Shown here: in pieces, positions 12,593 to 24,644 of the stretch | How positions within the stretch are numbered: the first letter of the stretch is position 1 | How the letters are laid out: each line of letters starts with the position of its first letter | Assembly (NCBI GenBank): GCA_963854735.1 | Contig: OY978098.1 | Coordinates: 1,059,501-1,123,500 of the forward strand | From: Marvania coccoides | Lineage: Eukaryota; Chlorophyta; Trebouxiophyceae; Chlorellales; Chlorellaceae | DNA length: 64,000 nt | Direction of reading: 5' to 3' | Notes under the pieces: generated by a model | What the model was told of the DNA's origin: nothing | Seen by the model: only the letters and a program-made list of their open reading frames with translations | Database searches by the model: none | Program-made: the position numbers and the translations under genes

Positions 12593-13616
12593 ACTCGGTT
12601 GAGGAGATTTGCATGAATCAAGAGACAAAAATTGCCAATTTAAAAACAGGCAAAAATGGGATAGTTTCCTTAAGTGTTTTATCAGTTACTTTCATCATCA
12701 TTCTTATTACTCAAGTCAGTTCCAACGCCGCCTGCTAGAACCTCTGGTGGCGGGAGGAAACGTTGAATTTTCATAGAATAATCCTGAGAACAGTTCATAA
12801 CACATGTGCCAATAATTTTACCTTCAGATGTTCGTTTTGTTTGCTATGCTTTTCCCTGTTTTTTCTTATTGATTCACTCCCCCATTTTACCTTCCACATA
12901 AATGTTTATGAAAACGCTGCTGCCATGCATAGATGGCAGCCAGCGCTGTATGACGCGTAGACTCTGTTGAAGCTGCTGACCATTTTCTCACAAGTTGTTT
13001 TCGGAAAGAATTTAATTACACGTTCATAAACTTTTCTTAGCAGGCTGTCTACCCTCGGAGTATATCCCAGGATTATTTTGGGCATGTGAATTAGTAGGCT
13101 GAAAGCAGAGCTACCACAACCGGGATTAATTTCCACAATGGCTTGGTTGACAAAGGTGACCCTTAGGCAGCTGAATGCGTATCAAGAGCAAGTAAACCCA
13201 GCTTGAGCTTGCAATGCTTGACGACCAAAACCGGCTTCTCTCTGCCTCTGCCTGGAGGGCAACGCTATCAATGCTGCTGCCGCTGCCAGTTCCTGCATTC
13301 ATCGCAAAATTGGGGGGGGGGGGGGGGGGGTAGAAAGGTGGGGTGAACCTGTGCCCCTCCAGCCCTACAAAATTTTGTTGTATTTATTTCTATGTTTTTT
13401 TTGAATTTATTTACTTTGTTACCATCTCGATGGCCCATTGCAGTGTTTAAATCCAGCCCGCAATCTCAAATACTTCGTTTCTCTCCAGAATTATTCTGAA
13501 AAGAACTGACTGATCTATGAATATAAATTTCATTTTTTGAGGAATTTAATACTCAGATATTGGCGATCGAAGCGCAGTCGGCCCAAATCTTGTATTAATT
13601 ATTTAACGAAAGCCCA
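12593..13616. other. 1-kb spacer with a G19 run
   Basis: AT-rich, no gene recognised. It holds a run of 19 G (13312-13330), a possible G-quadruplex or an assembly-weak site. The stretch near 12940-12975 shares a few short words (cgtagactc, gttga) with the 3' end of the multicopper oxidase, perhaps a decayed duplication; this is weak. Confidence 0.4.
13312..13330 (+). repeat. Homopolymer G19
   Basis: Nineteen consecutive G residues in an otherwise AT-rich spacer. Confidence 0.95.
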
Positions 13617-14791
13617 ATGCACGCCTTCAGCATTTTCGGTGGTCCCGTCATTGCTGCCAGCCCTTCTTCTTCTTTTTCTTCTTCTCACTGCCGTGCTCTG
13701 CCCCCGCGCCATTCCCGTACCAGCACCCCTGTACTACATTATGCGCCTGTCGTCCAAACCCCTTTTTCCGCTGCCACCGCAAGTGTTGTCGCCGCCGCTG
13801 CCGCGGTGCTCCTTGCTGCGCCGCCTGCGTTTAGCGAAAATGTTCGCATCGAAGACGTGCAGTCCCCCACGCTGAAAGCCGGTCTGGAGGCGGCGGTGGG
13901 CGGCCGTCTGGAGGCAGCGGAGCGGTTCTTTCAGACCTACTTGGCTCAGGAGGACGCCAACAGCGCTTCTGCCTACTCCAATCTTGGCAACGTGCACCTG
14001 CAGCAGGGGAAGACGCAGCTGGCGTTGCAAGACTTCACAAAAGCGTTGGAGCTGGCCCCCGATGCGCCCGTCCCGCACCTCAACCGTTCGATAGTTTACG
14101 AGCAGTTGGGGGTAGATGAGATGCAGGCCAGCGGCGACAGAGCTGCAGCGGAAAGGCAGTGGGCGCTGGCGCTGGAAGACACAGCGGCCGCGATCGCCGC
14201 AGACCCTGCTGAGTTTGCAGCTTGGTTTGACCAAGGAAATGTGCAGCTGCGGCTGGAGGACTACCCTGGAGCGATGAAGAGTTTCTCAACTGCAGCGGAC
14301 CTGGCGCCGGGGATCGCTGGATACCGGCTGCGAGCGGCGACGCTGGCGTTTCAGACGGGGGACCCCGCGCTGGCGAAGCGGCAAATGCGAGGTCTAGTCA
14401 GGTGGGAGAGTGATTTTTGAATCGACACTACCTAAAACGTGGCGTCTCCCTTCCTTGGGATTTTTTACATGTGTAATTTGTGCTCTTTAGGAAGTATGGA
14501 AACTACGCGGAGGCGCACGCTGCGCTGGCGGCGGTGCAGTGGGCTGCAGGAGAGCGGGAAGAGGCAGAGGTACGGGACGCATCTCAATCCCTTTCTTTTT
14601 TTGTGCATTTTCTTTCTAATTGCATTCCCACCCCTTCTCTCTTTATCTGTATCCTTCAGAGTCAGTTGATGGCTGCTGTTGACATGGACTGGCGGTGGGA
14701 AAACGAGGCAGCTGTCAGGGAAGCGACGAGGTGGCCTCCAGCGCTGTACGAAGCCTATTCAAACCTGCTGAAGATCGAAATTAAATCTTAA
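13617..14791 (+). CDS. Plastid-targeted TPR protein, thylakoid-lumen-family type
   Basis: Three exons (13617-14401, 14491-14569, 14660-14791) give 331 residues. The first 70 residues look like a bipartite plastid presequence: a Ser/Arg-rich transit region, then a hydrophobic Ala-rich segment (SVVAAAAAVLLAAPPAFSE) ending in an A-x-A-like cleavage context, typical of thylakoid lumen import. Tetratricopeptide repeats follow (SASAYSNLGNVHLQQGKTQL, APVPHLNRSIVYEQL, EFAAWFDQGNVQL, RKYGNYAEAHAALAAV). The C-terminus contains RWPPALYEAYSNLL, resembling plant lumen common-family TPR proteins. It is probably a protein-interaction scaffold in plastids. The partner is unknown. Stop TAA. Confidence 0.8.
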
Positions 14792-15022
14792 TTTATCACT
14801 ACAGTAAAGATTTTTTACTATTACCCTTTTAACCCTTGTTGCCTTTATTGTTTGTTTTTTCGTCCACCTCTTTTCCCGGGCAAACTTTTGCTCGATATCC
14901 GAAAGGTCTTATACCCTTTCTGGATCATTTTAATTCAGCCTCTTTAACTCTCAATTTTACACCCCTTCTTACATCTATACTCTCGCACAAAAAAATAAAT
15001 CTTTGTGCTCCGTTCCTCCATT

Positions 15023-17201
15023 TCAAACCTTGCCCCACCACCGCAGCAATAGGTACACCAGCAGCAAGAAGATGGCCAGCGCCACCGCCTTGTTGGCCTC
15101 CACCCATGCCCTCATGCGCAGGTAGCTATCCAGCAGCGCATTCGCTATCGTGGCCAGCTTGGCAATCCACTCTAGCTGCTTATCGCTCACGTTTCCCATC
15201 GTATCTACCATCTTCTGAGCCTGTTCTGGGGTCATGCGCTTCATGCCAGCGGACTGCATCATCCCAGCAAGCGCCTCGGGGTCCATGCCCCGCAGCATGC
15301 TTTGCATCGAGCGCAGCATGGCCGGGTCGTTCATCGCCTTTCGCATCCCAGCGATCGAGTCCGGGGTGAACCCAGCACCCCCGCTGCCCATGTCGAAGTG
15401 AGGGGCAGCGCCAGGCGCCGTCGCGGGCCCCGCAACAGCCCCAGAAGCGCCGCCGGCGCCTGCCGCTCCGCCTGCAGCACTGCCTGGCATTCCGCCGGCC
15501 CCTGCCATGCCCATATCAGCCGCCATCTTCGTCATCCTCTCCAGATCATCTGCGCTCATGTTCTCCATCATTTTCGCCGCCATTTTCATCTGCTGTGGGT
15601 CGATCTTCATGCCGGCCGGCGCCCCAGGCATCTGCGCCGCCATCGCCTCCAGCTGCTCGGGGCTCATGCTCTCCATCATCTTGGCGGCGTTCTTCAGCGC
15701 GGAGGGGTCCTTGCGCATCATCTCCGCCGCCATGGACGCAGCGGCGGCCGGGTCTTGAGGCGGCATCGCTGGCATCGCTGGGACGCCGCTGGCACCGCCG
15801 CCAGCTGCAGCTGCTCCTGCTGCCGCAGCCATGGGATTGCTTGCTGCCTGGCTCGCCATGTTCCTGCAATTGAAGCGGGTAGAAATTCTATTTAAGCTCA
15901 TATAAACATAAAAAGATGTAATCCCTTTCAATTGGAGCGGTAGAAATCACACACAGCCGCTCAAAATTTACTACTAAAAAAGGTAACCCACCGAATCTGC
16001 TCCGTGGACATCCCTTTCATCATCTGCGCCGCCTGCCTCGCCATCTCAGGCGTGGCCCCAGGCATGCCTCCCGCTGCCGCCAGCTGCGCCGCAATGTCAG
16101 CGTCGCTCATGCTAGCCATCATGTCCGCCGCCTGGCGCACCATGTCAGGGTTGCTATGCATCATCTGCGCAGCCATGGACACCTGAGAGGGGTCCGGCTG
16201 CAGCGGCACGCCACCAGCAGGCGCAGCAGGCGCAGCCGTCCGAGAGGCAGAGGGAGGCTCTGGCAGCACGGTGATGGGCTCCTGCCCCGCGAGACTCGCG
16301 GCAGCACTGGAATTTACCGGCGCCTCATACTCAGCAGATTCAACAACGCCGTCCACGGTCTCTTCCAGGCGCTCCAGCGTCTGGGGCCCACCATCGTCGC
16401 TCTCACCTTCCTCAATTTCCTCCACAGCCACCCCTCTGGCCGCGTGCCGCGCCCGCTGCTCAGCATCCTCCAGCTTCTCTTTGATCAGCGGCTTTTCGTT
16501 GTCTGGAGACATCTCCCAGGCGCTGCGCAGATCGGCGATGGCCTCCCCCGCCCGCCCCACCTCCGCCAGCGCCTGCCCCCGCCGGTACAGCGCCTTGCGG
16601 TTGGCGGGGTCGGAGGACAGCACGGCGTTGCAGGCGGCGACGCAGTCATCCCACCGCCGCAGCTGCAGGTGGCAGCTGGCCAGGTTGCTCTGGCAGCTGA
16701 CCCTCAAGACGGAGGACTGGGGTGCAGTATGGGCTGCCAGGTTGTCGATGGCGCGCTGGTACTTTTCGGCTGCGGCGTCGTACTGCTGGGCGCCGTGCAG
16801 GCGGTTGCCCTCAGCCTTGAGCTGCTCGGATGCGGTGACCTGGTACTGCTGCTGGGCGTTCAGCTGTTGGGTCATTGCCTCAGGGGACATGGAGGCCGTC
16901 TGCTGCTGCATGTGCTGGCGCTGCTCGGCCGACATCCCACTGAACCCCTCCATGGCCTGCCGCGCCATGATGGGGTCCATACTGGCCGCCTGGCGCTGCA
17001 TCGCTGCCAGCTGCGCGGGGTCCATGCTGAGCGCCTGCCGCTGCATTGCCGCAATCTGCGCGAGCCACGAACAACAGCATGGTTTATTTCTTTTCAGTAG
17101 CTCCTAATTGGTGCGGGCATTCTCCGCGTGCGTCTCACCTCGTCAGGACTCATTTTTGACATCATTTCCTGTGCCATCTTCATCATCTCTGGATTCATCA
17201 T
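15023..17201 (-). CDS. OEP61: OEP61/TPR7-like plastid outer-envelope chaperone receptor
   Basis: Three exons (17201-17139, 17055-15992, 15863-15023) encode 655 residues. The N-terminus is Met-rich (MMNPEMMKMAQEMMSKMSPDE), as in plant OEP61. A TPR clamp follows (about 110-230; AEGNRLHGAQQYDAAAEKYQ, SNLASCHLQLRRWDDCV, ALYRRGQALAEVGRAGEA). This domain in the family binds the Hsp70 C-terminus. The middle and C-terminal parts hold repeated Met-rich STI1/DP2-like units (PDMVRQAADMMASMS, PEMARQAAQMMKGMS, SALKNAAKMMESMS, QQMKMAAKMMENMS, PAMLRSMQSMLRGMD). A single tail anchor near the end (AVALAIFLLLVYLLL) precedes RWWGKV. Homologues sit in the plastid outer envelope or ER and receive chaperone-bound preproteins. 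The protein is convergent with the upstream TPR gene, leaving about 230 bp between stops. Confidence 0.9.
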
Positions 17202-17461
17202 CTTGCCGTTCCTTGTTATTTTCAATAACTCGATTGAAAATAAAATGAAGGAAAACTATGCAGACCGCGTGGAGCAGTTATTTCTTGAACTCAATTTCTT
17301 TCAAATTTTGCCACAGAATATTTTTTTCTGCTGGCTGCAGTCGCGACCCGTCTGATGAACTTTATAAACATGTGTAGATTGCCCCATGCCTTCATGCAGC
17401 CTCAGCTTCACAATTATTTTCGAAAGAGCAAAATCTTGTGTGTATCAAACACCCAGAGCGA

Positions 17462-18917
17462 ATGAAGGCGCTGCGCCGGGTGGTCGCCACCTTTGGCAAC
17501 CCAGACTGCGGCCGCCTCGGCTTGGGAAACGTCGAGACCGCCGTCGAATTCCCCCAGGTGGTGAAATTTCTGGCTGGCGTGCAAGCAGCGGCGGTGGCAG
17601 TTGGCGGCGCTCACACCGCAGTTTTGGCGACGGACGGCACCGTGTTCACCCACGGGCTCAACGATCAAGGCCAACTGGGTCACAGCGAGGAAAAAACAGA
17701 GGTGTGGGCCCCCCAAGAGGTCCCCCTTCCGGTGCCGGCCATCGCCATCGCTGCCGGCAATTTCCACACGCTGTGCGTCACGGAGGGCGGCCTGGTGTGG
17801 GCCTGGGGGTCCAACAAAAACTTCCAGCTGGGCCTGGGGACAGACGTGAGCGGCAGCGCCACCCCACGCCTGGTGGCAGCATTGAAGTCCATTCGCATTG
17901 CTTCGATAGCCGCTGGGGCGGAGCACTCGCTGGCTGTGAGCTCCTCGGGTGAGCTGTACAGCTGGGGGTGCGGGGGTTCTGGTCGGCTGGGGCACGGCAG
18001 CCCCAGCGCGCTCAGATTTTGGGCCGCCGAGCGGAACGAGCCCAAGCCTCGATTGGTGCGAGCTCTGGAGACGCAGACCATTCGGCAGGCATCCGCAGGG
18101 CACATGCACTCCGCCTGCGTGTCGTCCGACAACACCGCATTTGTGTTTGGCAGCGGCAGGTTCAAGCAGTTGGGCCGAATGGCCACTGACGCTGATGCCC
18201 CCACCCCGATTGAAGTTAAGGGCCCAGGGGCGTGGATGCAGGTGGCCTGTGGGGGCACGCACACGCTGGGGGTGACGGGGGGAGGGGCAGTGGCGTCGTG
18301 GGGCGCAGATCAGCATGGTTGTTTGGGGAGAGGGCAGTTGAAGGCGGGAGTGTTTGGACGGCCGGAGCCGATACCTGATATCGTCGCAGACCAGGTGGCT
18401 GCAGGTGAGAGAATGAGGAGCGAGAATACTCGTTTTGTTTATATATATCCATTTATTTTTTATTTAGTTTTGTTTGTTGACTCACAATTATTTTTTCTTC
18501 CTTTAATTCATTTTAATAATGATGTGCAGGGTGGAAGCACTCTGCGGCAATTGACCCCCAAGGGAAGCTGTACACGTGGGGCTGGGGAGGAAGCCAAGGT
18601 GAGGGGGACTCGCTGGGAGGAGCACGTTTTCATGCAGGAGTAAGAGAAAAATATTAATTAAAAACTGTACATGTTTTTCTGCAGGGACTGCTTTCTCGGT
18701 CGAGAGCCGAGGGGGAGGGGGGGGGCAGCTGGGCCTGGGCAGCGATTTTGATTACTGGAAGCCTGGCGCTGTGACTCATTTGGCAACTGGACCTGGCGGC
18801 GGTGGTGGGGTGCCGCAAACTGGGTCTGGAGGGCAGCTGTGGCGCGTGATTCAGGTGTCATGCGGCGCCAACCACACTGCAGCCATTTTCGAGCTCGAAA
18901 ATGATGTGCTGTTGTAG
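17462..18917 (+). CDS. RCC1-repeat (beta-propeller) protein
   Basis: Three exons (17462-18404, 18530-18598, 18685-18917) encode 414 residues. The sequence is a series of RCC1 repeats with the usual GxxHtxxl and WGxGxxGqLG signatures: GGAHTAVLATDGTVFTHG, AGNFHTLCVTEGGLVWAWG, AGAEHSLAVSSSGELYSWG, AGHMHSACV, CGGTHTLGV, WKHSAAIDPQGKLYTWG, CGANHTAAIF. About seven blades would make a full propeller. RCC1-family proteins are Ran exchange factors or other regulators such as UVR8. Nothing here separates these; no extra domain is visible. Start is ATG 17462; the longer frame upstream begins only with GTG. Stop TAG. Confidence 0.88.
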
Positions 18918-19407
18918 AATGTAGTACTGTTTGTATTTTTGTACATCACAATTTTCCATTATTTTTTTTTCCTGCCCATGCCGAATGCATGGGCTGCAGG
19001 GGAAGCTCTGTTAGCAAGGTGCTTTGTGACAAACAGCAGTGTGGCACCATTTTCAGATTATAAAGAAAGGGAGAGCGTCAGCCATAGATGATAGACGGCC
19101 AGACAAAAGGGAGACCACAATCGGCACTTACGACTGATCAGATTGCGCAATATAGCAAACCTATTTTATTTTTATTTTTTCCAAACGAGCAATCGACGAA
19201 TAACGAGCTGGGGGCTTTGGACAAAAATCACATTGTCACTGAGCAAAGTAGCTCAAAAACGCACTTTTCAATAGTCAATTTTGCACTTTTAAAATTTTCT
19301 CAAGCTTATTTAACGTATGTGTATCCAGAAACTTGAAATGCGCGGAGTTTATTGACAAATCCATCACTATTAAAATTTGATTCCACCTTTTCCTCGAGCG
19401 AGAAAAA
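18918..19407. other. 490-bp spacer
   Basis: AT-rich, short chance ORFs only. It holds the 3' flank of the RCC1 gene and the promoter side of the ABCB gene. No repeat or RNA gene seen. Confidence 0.4.
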
Positions 19408-22325
19408 ATGCACGCTAGTAGCCGAATATTCGCCGCTGCATCCCTGGCACAACTTGGAGGATGCTACTATTGCGCATTTAAGCCTCTCCGCCTCCACAAG
19501 CCCCTCACCGCCGCGTCGCTTTGGCGCTCCTACTCCCTCGCAGACTCCAACCTCGATGTTCTCGCGCTGGCCATCTTCAACTGCGTCGCGATATGCCTTC
19601 TCCTCTTCGTCGCCGCGCGGCTGCAGGCGCGGCAGGGGTCGGCATTTCGAGACGGCGGCGCTCTGGGCCGCAGCAGAGTTTCTATGGCCATTTACCTGCA
19701 GTGCCTTACATTCCAGCTGCTATTGCTGGCCAAAGCTGTGCTCGTAGCCATTCTGGGCGCTGACGATCTGTGGCCCACCAGGCACCGCTGTGGCCTGGCT
19801 TACCTCTACGCCGGCATTCTCACAGCGCTGCTCGCCTCCTTTGCGCAATCCCCAGCCGCCCGCGCCATCGTCCAGCAGTGGCAGCACGCCGCACATCGCC
19901 GCGCCGCGGTCTCGTTGGCGCAAAACAGCAGCGGCAGCGAGGCAGAGCTGGCGGCGCCTCTGCTGGGCGAAGACAATAAAGGCGCTGCAGCTCCCGTATC
20001 TGCAGAGGCCCGCAGCGCAACCATTGGCACGCTGCTGCGGCTGTCGACCCCTGACACCCCCATTCTGCTGCTGGCGTTCAGCGCAGGCGCTGTGGCTGCG
20101 TTGGGGCAGGCCCTGATTCCTTACTACACCGGGCGGTAAAGACACCTCCACTGATTTATTCTAATTTTACCAACCCAGCAACACTCAAACCCCTTTTCTT
20201 CTCCTTTATTTTCTCGCTCCAGAATCATCGACTATGCCAGCATTGACCCCGATCGTGCCGCCTTCGTGCGCACCACTCAGAAGCTGCTGGGCGTGGCGCT
20301 GGGGTGCGCCATTTTCACCGGCATCAGAGGCGGGCTGTTCACCATCAGCATGACCCGCCTCAACGTCCGCCTCAGGCGCTCGCTGTTCGAGTCTCTGCTC
20401 AGGCAGGACGCCTCCTTCTTCGACACCACCCGCACCGGAGAGATCACCTCCCGGTTGGCAGCAGACACCACCACGGTCTCGGACCAAATCAGCCTCAACC
20501 TGAACGTGATGCTGCGGTCCACCACCCAAGCCGCCATGGTCCTGGCTTTCATGTTCTCTGCCAGCTGGCGGCTAACTGTAGTGACGTTCGTAATGGTGCC
20601 TGTGGTACTAGCCATCTGCAAGGTGTACGGGAGGTATTACCGCAAGATGAGCAAGAAAGTGCAGGCAGAGCTGGCGGCGGCCAACAGCGTGGCAGAGGAG
20701 GCGCTGGGGACGATGCCTACGGTGAAGGCGCACGCTGCGGAGGGGTCGACGAAAGCAGAATACGCGGAGAAACTGGGGAGGTTTTATGCGCTGCAGAAGA
20801 GGGAGGCCATGGCGTACGCGGTAGGGTTTTTGGCAGAGGTTTATTATTTCATTTTTTCCTTGTATTTTCCTTGTATTTCCATATTTCGTATTTTCTTGTT
20901 TCTTGTTCTCTTTCATCAAAACTTAGTTCTTAATAGCTGGTTCTTCTTCATTTTCATTTTCCACGCAGGCATACATGATGACCAACACGTTTCTCTCCGC
21001 AGCGGTCGTTGCCAGCGTTTTATACTACGGCGGCAGCTTGGTCCTGGAGCATACCATGAGCGCTGGAGGTGAGTTGCATATTATCATTAGTCGTAATATA
21101 ATTAATTTAAGTTCCCAACCCCCCTCCCCCCCCCCCGCCGTTTTTTTCTTTTCTATCATTTTGCAGCGCTGGTGAGCTTCATGCTGTACCAGCAGTCCCT
21201 CAGTGGCGCCTTCCAGTCTCTGGGAGACGTTTTCTCTGCGCTGTCGGCCGCTGTGGGCGCAGCAGACAAGGTCATTGAGCTGATGCACCGCCGCCCCGCC
21301 ATCCCGCCTTCAGGCGCCCTCTCGCTGCCCTCCTTCGAAGGCCGCATCGAGCTGAGGGACCTCGCGTTCCGCTACCCCTCCCGCCCCCAAACCACAGTTC
21401 TTTCCAACTTTAACTTGGTAATTAATCCTGGCGAGGTGGTGGCGCTGGTCGGTCCTTCAGGGGGCGGGAAGTCTTCCATAGTGAAGCTTGTTGAGCGGTT
21501 GTACCTGCCGACGGCGGGGGCGGTGCTTGTGGATGGGCGAGACGTGGGGAGTTACGACCCTGGGTGGCTGCGGCGGCGGGTGGCGCTGGTGAGCCAGGAG
21601 CCAGTGCTGTACGCGCGTAGCGTGCGCAGCAACATCACGTACGGGCTGGAGGAGGCGGATGGAGTGCCGTTCGAGGAGCGGCCCACCCAAGAGGACGTGG
21701 AGGCCGCAGCTAGGCTGGCCAATGCCCACGATTTCATCACCGCTTTACCAGAGGTAAATTTAAATAAATAAATATAAAGAAAAAACTTGTTTGAATGCGC
21801 TATTTTCAGCTTTCAGGCATACAAAGCCGGGAATAGTTTAATTTTGAACGCTATACACTAAAGCTTTGTTTCAAATATTGTTTTAAATTGCAGGGGTATG
21901 CCACTGAGTGCGGCGAGCGAGGCGTCACTCTCAGCGGGGGGCAAAAGCAGCGACTGGCCATCGCCCGCGCCCTGGTGCGCCGCCCCGCGGTGCTCCTGCT
22001 GGATGAAGCCACCTCTGCGCTGGACGCTGATAGCGAGGCCACGGTGCAGGAGGCTTTGGATCGCACCATGGCGGGACGCACGGTGCTAGTGATTGCTCAT
22101 AGGCTGAGCACGGTGCAGCACGCGTCCCGCATCGTAGTAATTCAGCACGGGCAGGTGGCAGAGGTGGGCACCCACGACGACCTGCTGGCGGCGGGAGGAG
22201 CGTATGCTTCGCTTGTGCGGCGGCAGCTTGCTCGCCCGGCGTCAGTGGCCAGCCTGGGGCTGGTTGGGTCTGCGTCCAGGGGCGCCCTGAACTCGGCAGC
22301 CAGCGTTGAGAACCCTGATTTTTGA
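19408..22325 (+). CDS. TAP-like ABCB half transporter with extra N-terminal membrane domain
   Basis: Five exons (19408-20135, 20223-20838, 20969-21068, 21167-21753, 21894-22325) encode 820 residues. Residues 1-200 hold several hydrophobic helices before the core, a TMD0-like extension as in TAPL/ABCB9. A six-helix type-1 exporter domain follows ([14 protein letters not shown] onward), with the coupling sequence [19 protein letters not shown]. The single NBD has Walker [10 protein letters not shown]-loop [15 protein letters not shown], signature LSGGQKQR, Walker [13 protein letters not shown] and switch His AHRLS. One NBD means the protein must dimerise. Relatives transport peptides from ER, lysosome or vacuole, or confer aluminium tolerance in plants. 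The donor of intron 2 is the weak GTTTAT; the reading frame requires it. Confidence 0.92.
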
Positions 22326-22582
22326 ATTTAACAAATCCATTTAATTCACATTTCGAATATCCATTCATACATGCTTTTTGCTAGAAAGACTATATGAGCG
22401 TGCCTGCATAACCCCCTTTTCTTATTCTTTTTGGCTCCAATCTACATATTTTTGTTGTGGTGGTAATTATTACCTCTGTCGTAAAAAATCAATAATAAAT
22501 TGCCCCAGCAGCACAATATAAAATCTATCCTCGATCACGTCAATGATCACACGGAGAAAACAGGAAAAGAAAATCTCTTTCT
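22326..22582. other. Convergent spacer between ABCB and COG8
   Basis: 257 bp, AT-rich, containing only the 3' flanks of two converging genes. Confidence 0.4.
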
Positions 22583-24310
22583 TCAACCCTCTTCCTCGCC
22601 CCGAGACAGCATCCTGCCCACAGCCTGGGGGTCCAGCAGGGCAGCCCCACCAGGGTACACTCTGTCAAAGCAGGCGATGATGTAAGGGCAGAGCGTGGCA
22701 GTCAAAGCAGTACACGCAGAGCGGTACACCCCACGCTCCGCCTGCGACAGCGTGCGCGCCGCGGGGACGTTGGCCAGCGCGGCAGCTGCGCCAGTCAGGG
22801 AAGCCTGCAGCGCGGCGGCGGCGGGCGCCCGCACCGACTGAGGAGCGCAGTGGCGCAGCTCGTTCAGCGCCGCCAGCAGGCCGTTGGTGTACACCGCTAG
22901 CGGGGGGTGCTCCACCAGTGACGGCGGGGGCACCCCCAGGTCCTTCACCTTGCCGTTGCCGTCTCCCCCGGCCTCCTCCTTGCCTTCCGCAGAAGCGTCC
23001 GCTGCAGCCTCGCCCTCTTCTGCCTGCCCATTCTCCCCTGCAGCCACCGCAGCGGCGGCAGCCTCCTCCTTCTCCCTGCTCTGCCGCTGCAGCCGCTGCG
23101 CCGCCGCCCGCCCCGCAGCTGTCGGCATGGCCACCCACTTGTGCCCCTCCAGCATGGTGGCCAAAGCATCGCTGGAGGACCGCACCCCGCGGGTGAACAG
23201 CCCTAGCGCAGCTTCCTCGAAAAACGGCGCAACCAGGGGGCGAAAATCCATGCCGACCCGCCCCAGCGATGCTCCGCAGTACATGACGTGATCCAGCACG
23301 CTCGCCAGCCCGCCGCCGTCCCCCACCTGCGGCAGGTGCGTGCGCACCGCCTCCAAGTACGCGCTCACGCGGCGCTGCGCCCAGGAGTGCAGCACGCCGC
23401 CGCCGTCGTCGGCCGCCGCAGCCGAGGCGCTGGAGTCCGCAAAAATGGCGCGGTACTGCATGGCCACATCGAACACGTGCAGGCGGTACACGTCCGTCAG
23501 GCGCTTGAGGAAATCGTACGCGGATCGGTCGTCCAGGTCCGCTGCCATGCTGGAAATCCACGCCTCGCGCCGCTCCAGGAACCGCAGCCTCAGCTGCGTC
23601 TCAGGAAACAGCGCCAGACGGCGCAAGTACCCGATGACGCGCAGGCACTCTGGCAGCTGGATGCTCTCCGCAAGCCGCGCCAGCAGCTGGTCCAGCATGC
23701 TGGCGGCAGCAGCCCCAACATCTTGAACCAGCTGCCGCACTACCGGCAGCTCACCGTGCACCACAGACAGCTTGTTGGCGTAGGCGCGCAGGTCCAGCGC
23801 CTCGTCAAAGTTTCCCGACCGGATGCAGGTGTCCATGAGTGCCGGCACCTCCAGCAGGTCCAGCAGGGCGGGGTGGGCAGCGTAGAGCGTGCGGTTGCCT
23901 TCCCGTCGGGCGTTCACAGCGGCGCTGTCGCGGCGGAAGGCGTCCGCGGCGGCCTGTAGCTTGGGGAGATCCGCGTCCAGGGCGTCCAGGGAGCCAGCCA
24001 CCTCGCCCAGCTGCTGCCGTAGGTCCTCCAGGCAGCGCGCAGTGGTGATGAAAGAGCGGTAGTTTGTGACAGAGGTCTCTTGGATCTGGCGGCCCAGCTG
24101 CTCCTGCTCGGCGCGCAGCAGGTCGGGCTCACGCCCCAGCCGGTCCATGGAATAGCCCAGCAGCTCTGAGAAATAAACGTCCTGCTCATCTGAAGCGTCA
24201 GCTGCGCCACTGGCGTGGTCGCTGCTGCTGTTGCGGAGGCCGGCCAGGGAGGAGACGGATAGATCGGGCAGCGGCATGTCGCTGTCTGCCAGCACCCCTG
24301 ACCCCGGCAT
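22583..24310 (-). CDS. COG8: Conserved oligomeric Golgi complex subunit 8
   Basis: A single exon of 575 residues. The Dor1/COG8 signature lies near the N-terminus: YFSELLGYSMDRLGREP, then LRAEQEQLGRQIQE and NYRSFITTARCLEDLR, followed by the conserved long helical rods (NFDEALDLRAYANKL, CLRVIGYLRRL, RLRFLERREAWISSM, YDFLKRLTDVYRLHVFDV). A low-complexity Ala/Glu insert lies at about residues 415-465. COG8 is in lobe B of the eight-subunit COG tether, which returns Golgi glycosylation enzymes by intra-Golgi vesicles. Start is ATG 24310; the frame extends upstream only to a TTG. Stop TGA. Confidence 0.93.
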   Translation of the reverse strand: MPGSGVLADSDMPLPDLSVSSLAGLRNSSSDHASGAADASDEQDVYFSELLGYSMDRLGREPDLLRAEQEQLGRQIQETSVTNYRSFITTARCLEDLRQQLGEVAGSLDALDADLPKLQAAADAFRRDSAAVNARREGNRTLYAAHPALLDLLEVPALMDTCIRSGNFDEALDLRAYANKLSVVHGELPVVRQLVQDVGAAAASMLDQLLARLAESIQLPECLRVIGYLRRLALFPETQLRLRFLERREAWISSMAADLDDRSAYDFLKRLTDVYRLHVFDVAMQYRAIFADSSASAAAADDGGGVLHSWAQRRVSAYLEAVRTHLPQVGDGGGLASVLDHVMYCGASLGRVGMDFRPLVAPFFEEAALGLFTRGVRSSSDALATMLEGHKWVAMPTAAGRAAAQRLQRQSREKEEAAAAAVAAGENGQAEEGEAAADASAEGKEEAGGDGNGKVKDLGVPPPSLVEHPPLAVYTNGLLAALNELRHCAPQSVRAPAAAALQASLTGAAAALANVPAARTLSQAERGVYRSACTALTATLCPYIIACFDRVYPGGAALLDPQAVGRMLSRGEEEG

Positions 24311-24644
24311 CTCGTTGATGGATGGAGAGAACAAGGGGGGGGGATCAAAATAAATCTGGGAAATTTAGGGGATTGTGGGGGGCTGATCGGGTGACAGCAC
24401 CCTTCCAGCGGCTTTAAAATTCGTGTTTTAATATTGGATCGAATTGCAGAGGGAAGCGCAGCACAGATCGTGTATGCCCCTTGGGAGCAATTTTCTTTTT
24501 CTTCATATTTTTCGTTTTCAGCGGCTGGCTCGCTGCAGACCGCATAAAAACTTTACATAATTTTTAACAATTGAATACCGCCCCCCTGCCAGACCTCTGC
24601 TCTTTTTCGACCCTCATTTGAACAAAATAATTGCACAAGCACCC
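24311..24644. other. Divergent promoter region of COG8 and the MYND gene
   Basis: 334 bp between two divergent starts, AT-rich; no specific element identified. Confidence 0.35.

Noticed and set aside
13312..13330. Assembly gap or sequencing artefact at the G19 run
   Set aside because: Cannot be decided without reads; it is listed as a repeat only.
17438..17461. Longer N-termini for RCC1, COG8, allantoinase and the PDR gene
   Set aside because: The extensions begin with GTG or TTG; the first ATG fits the families better, and the allantoinase ATG has a perfect Kozak context.
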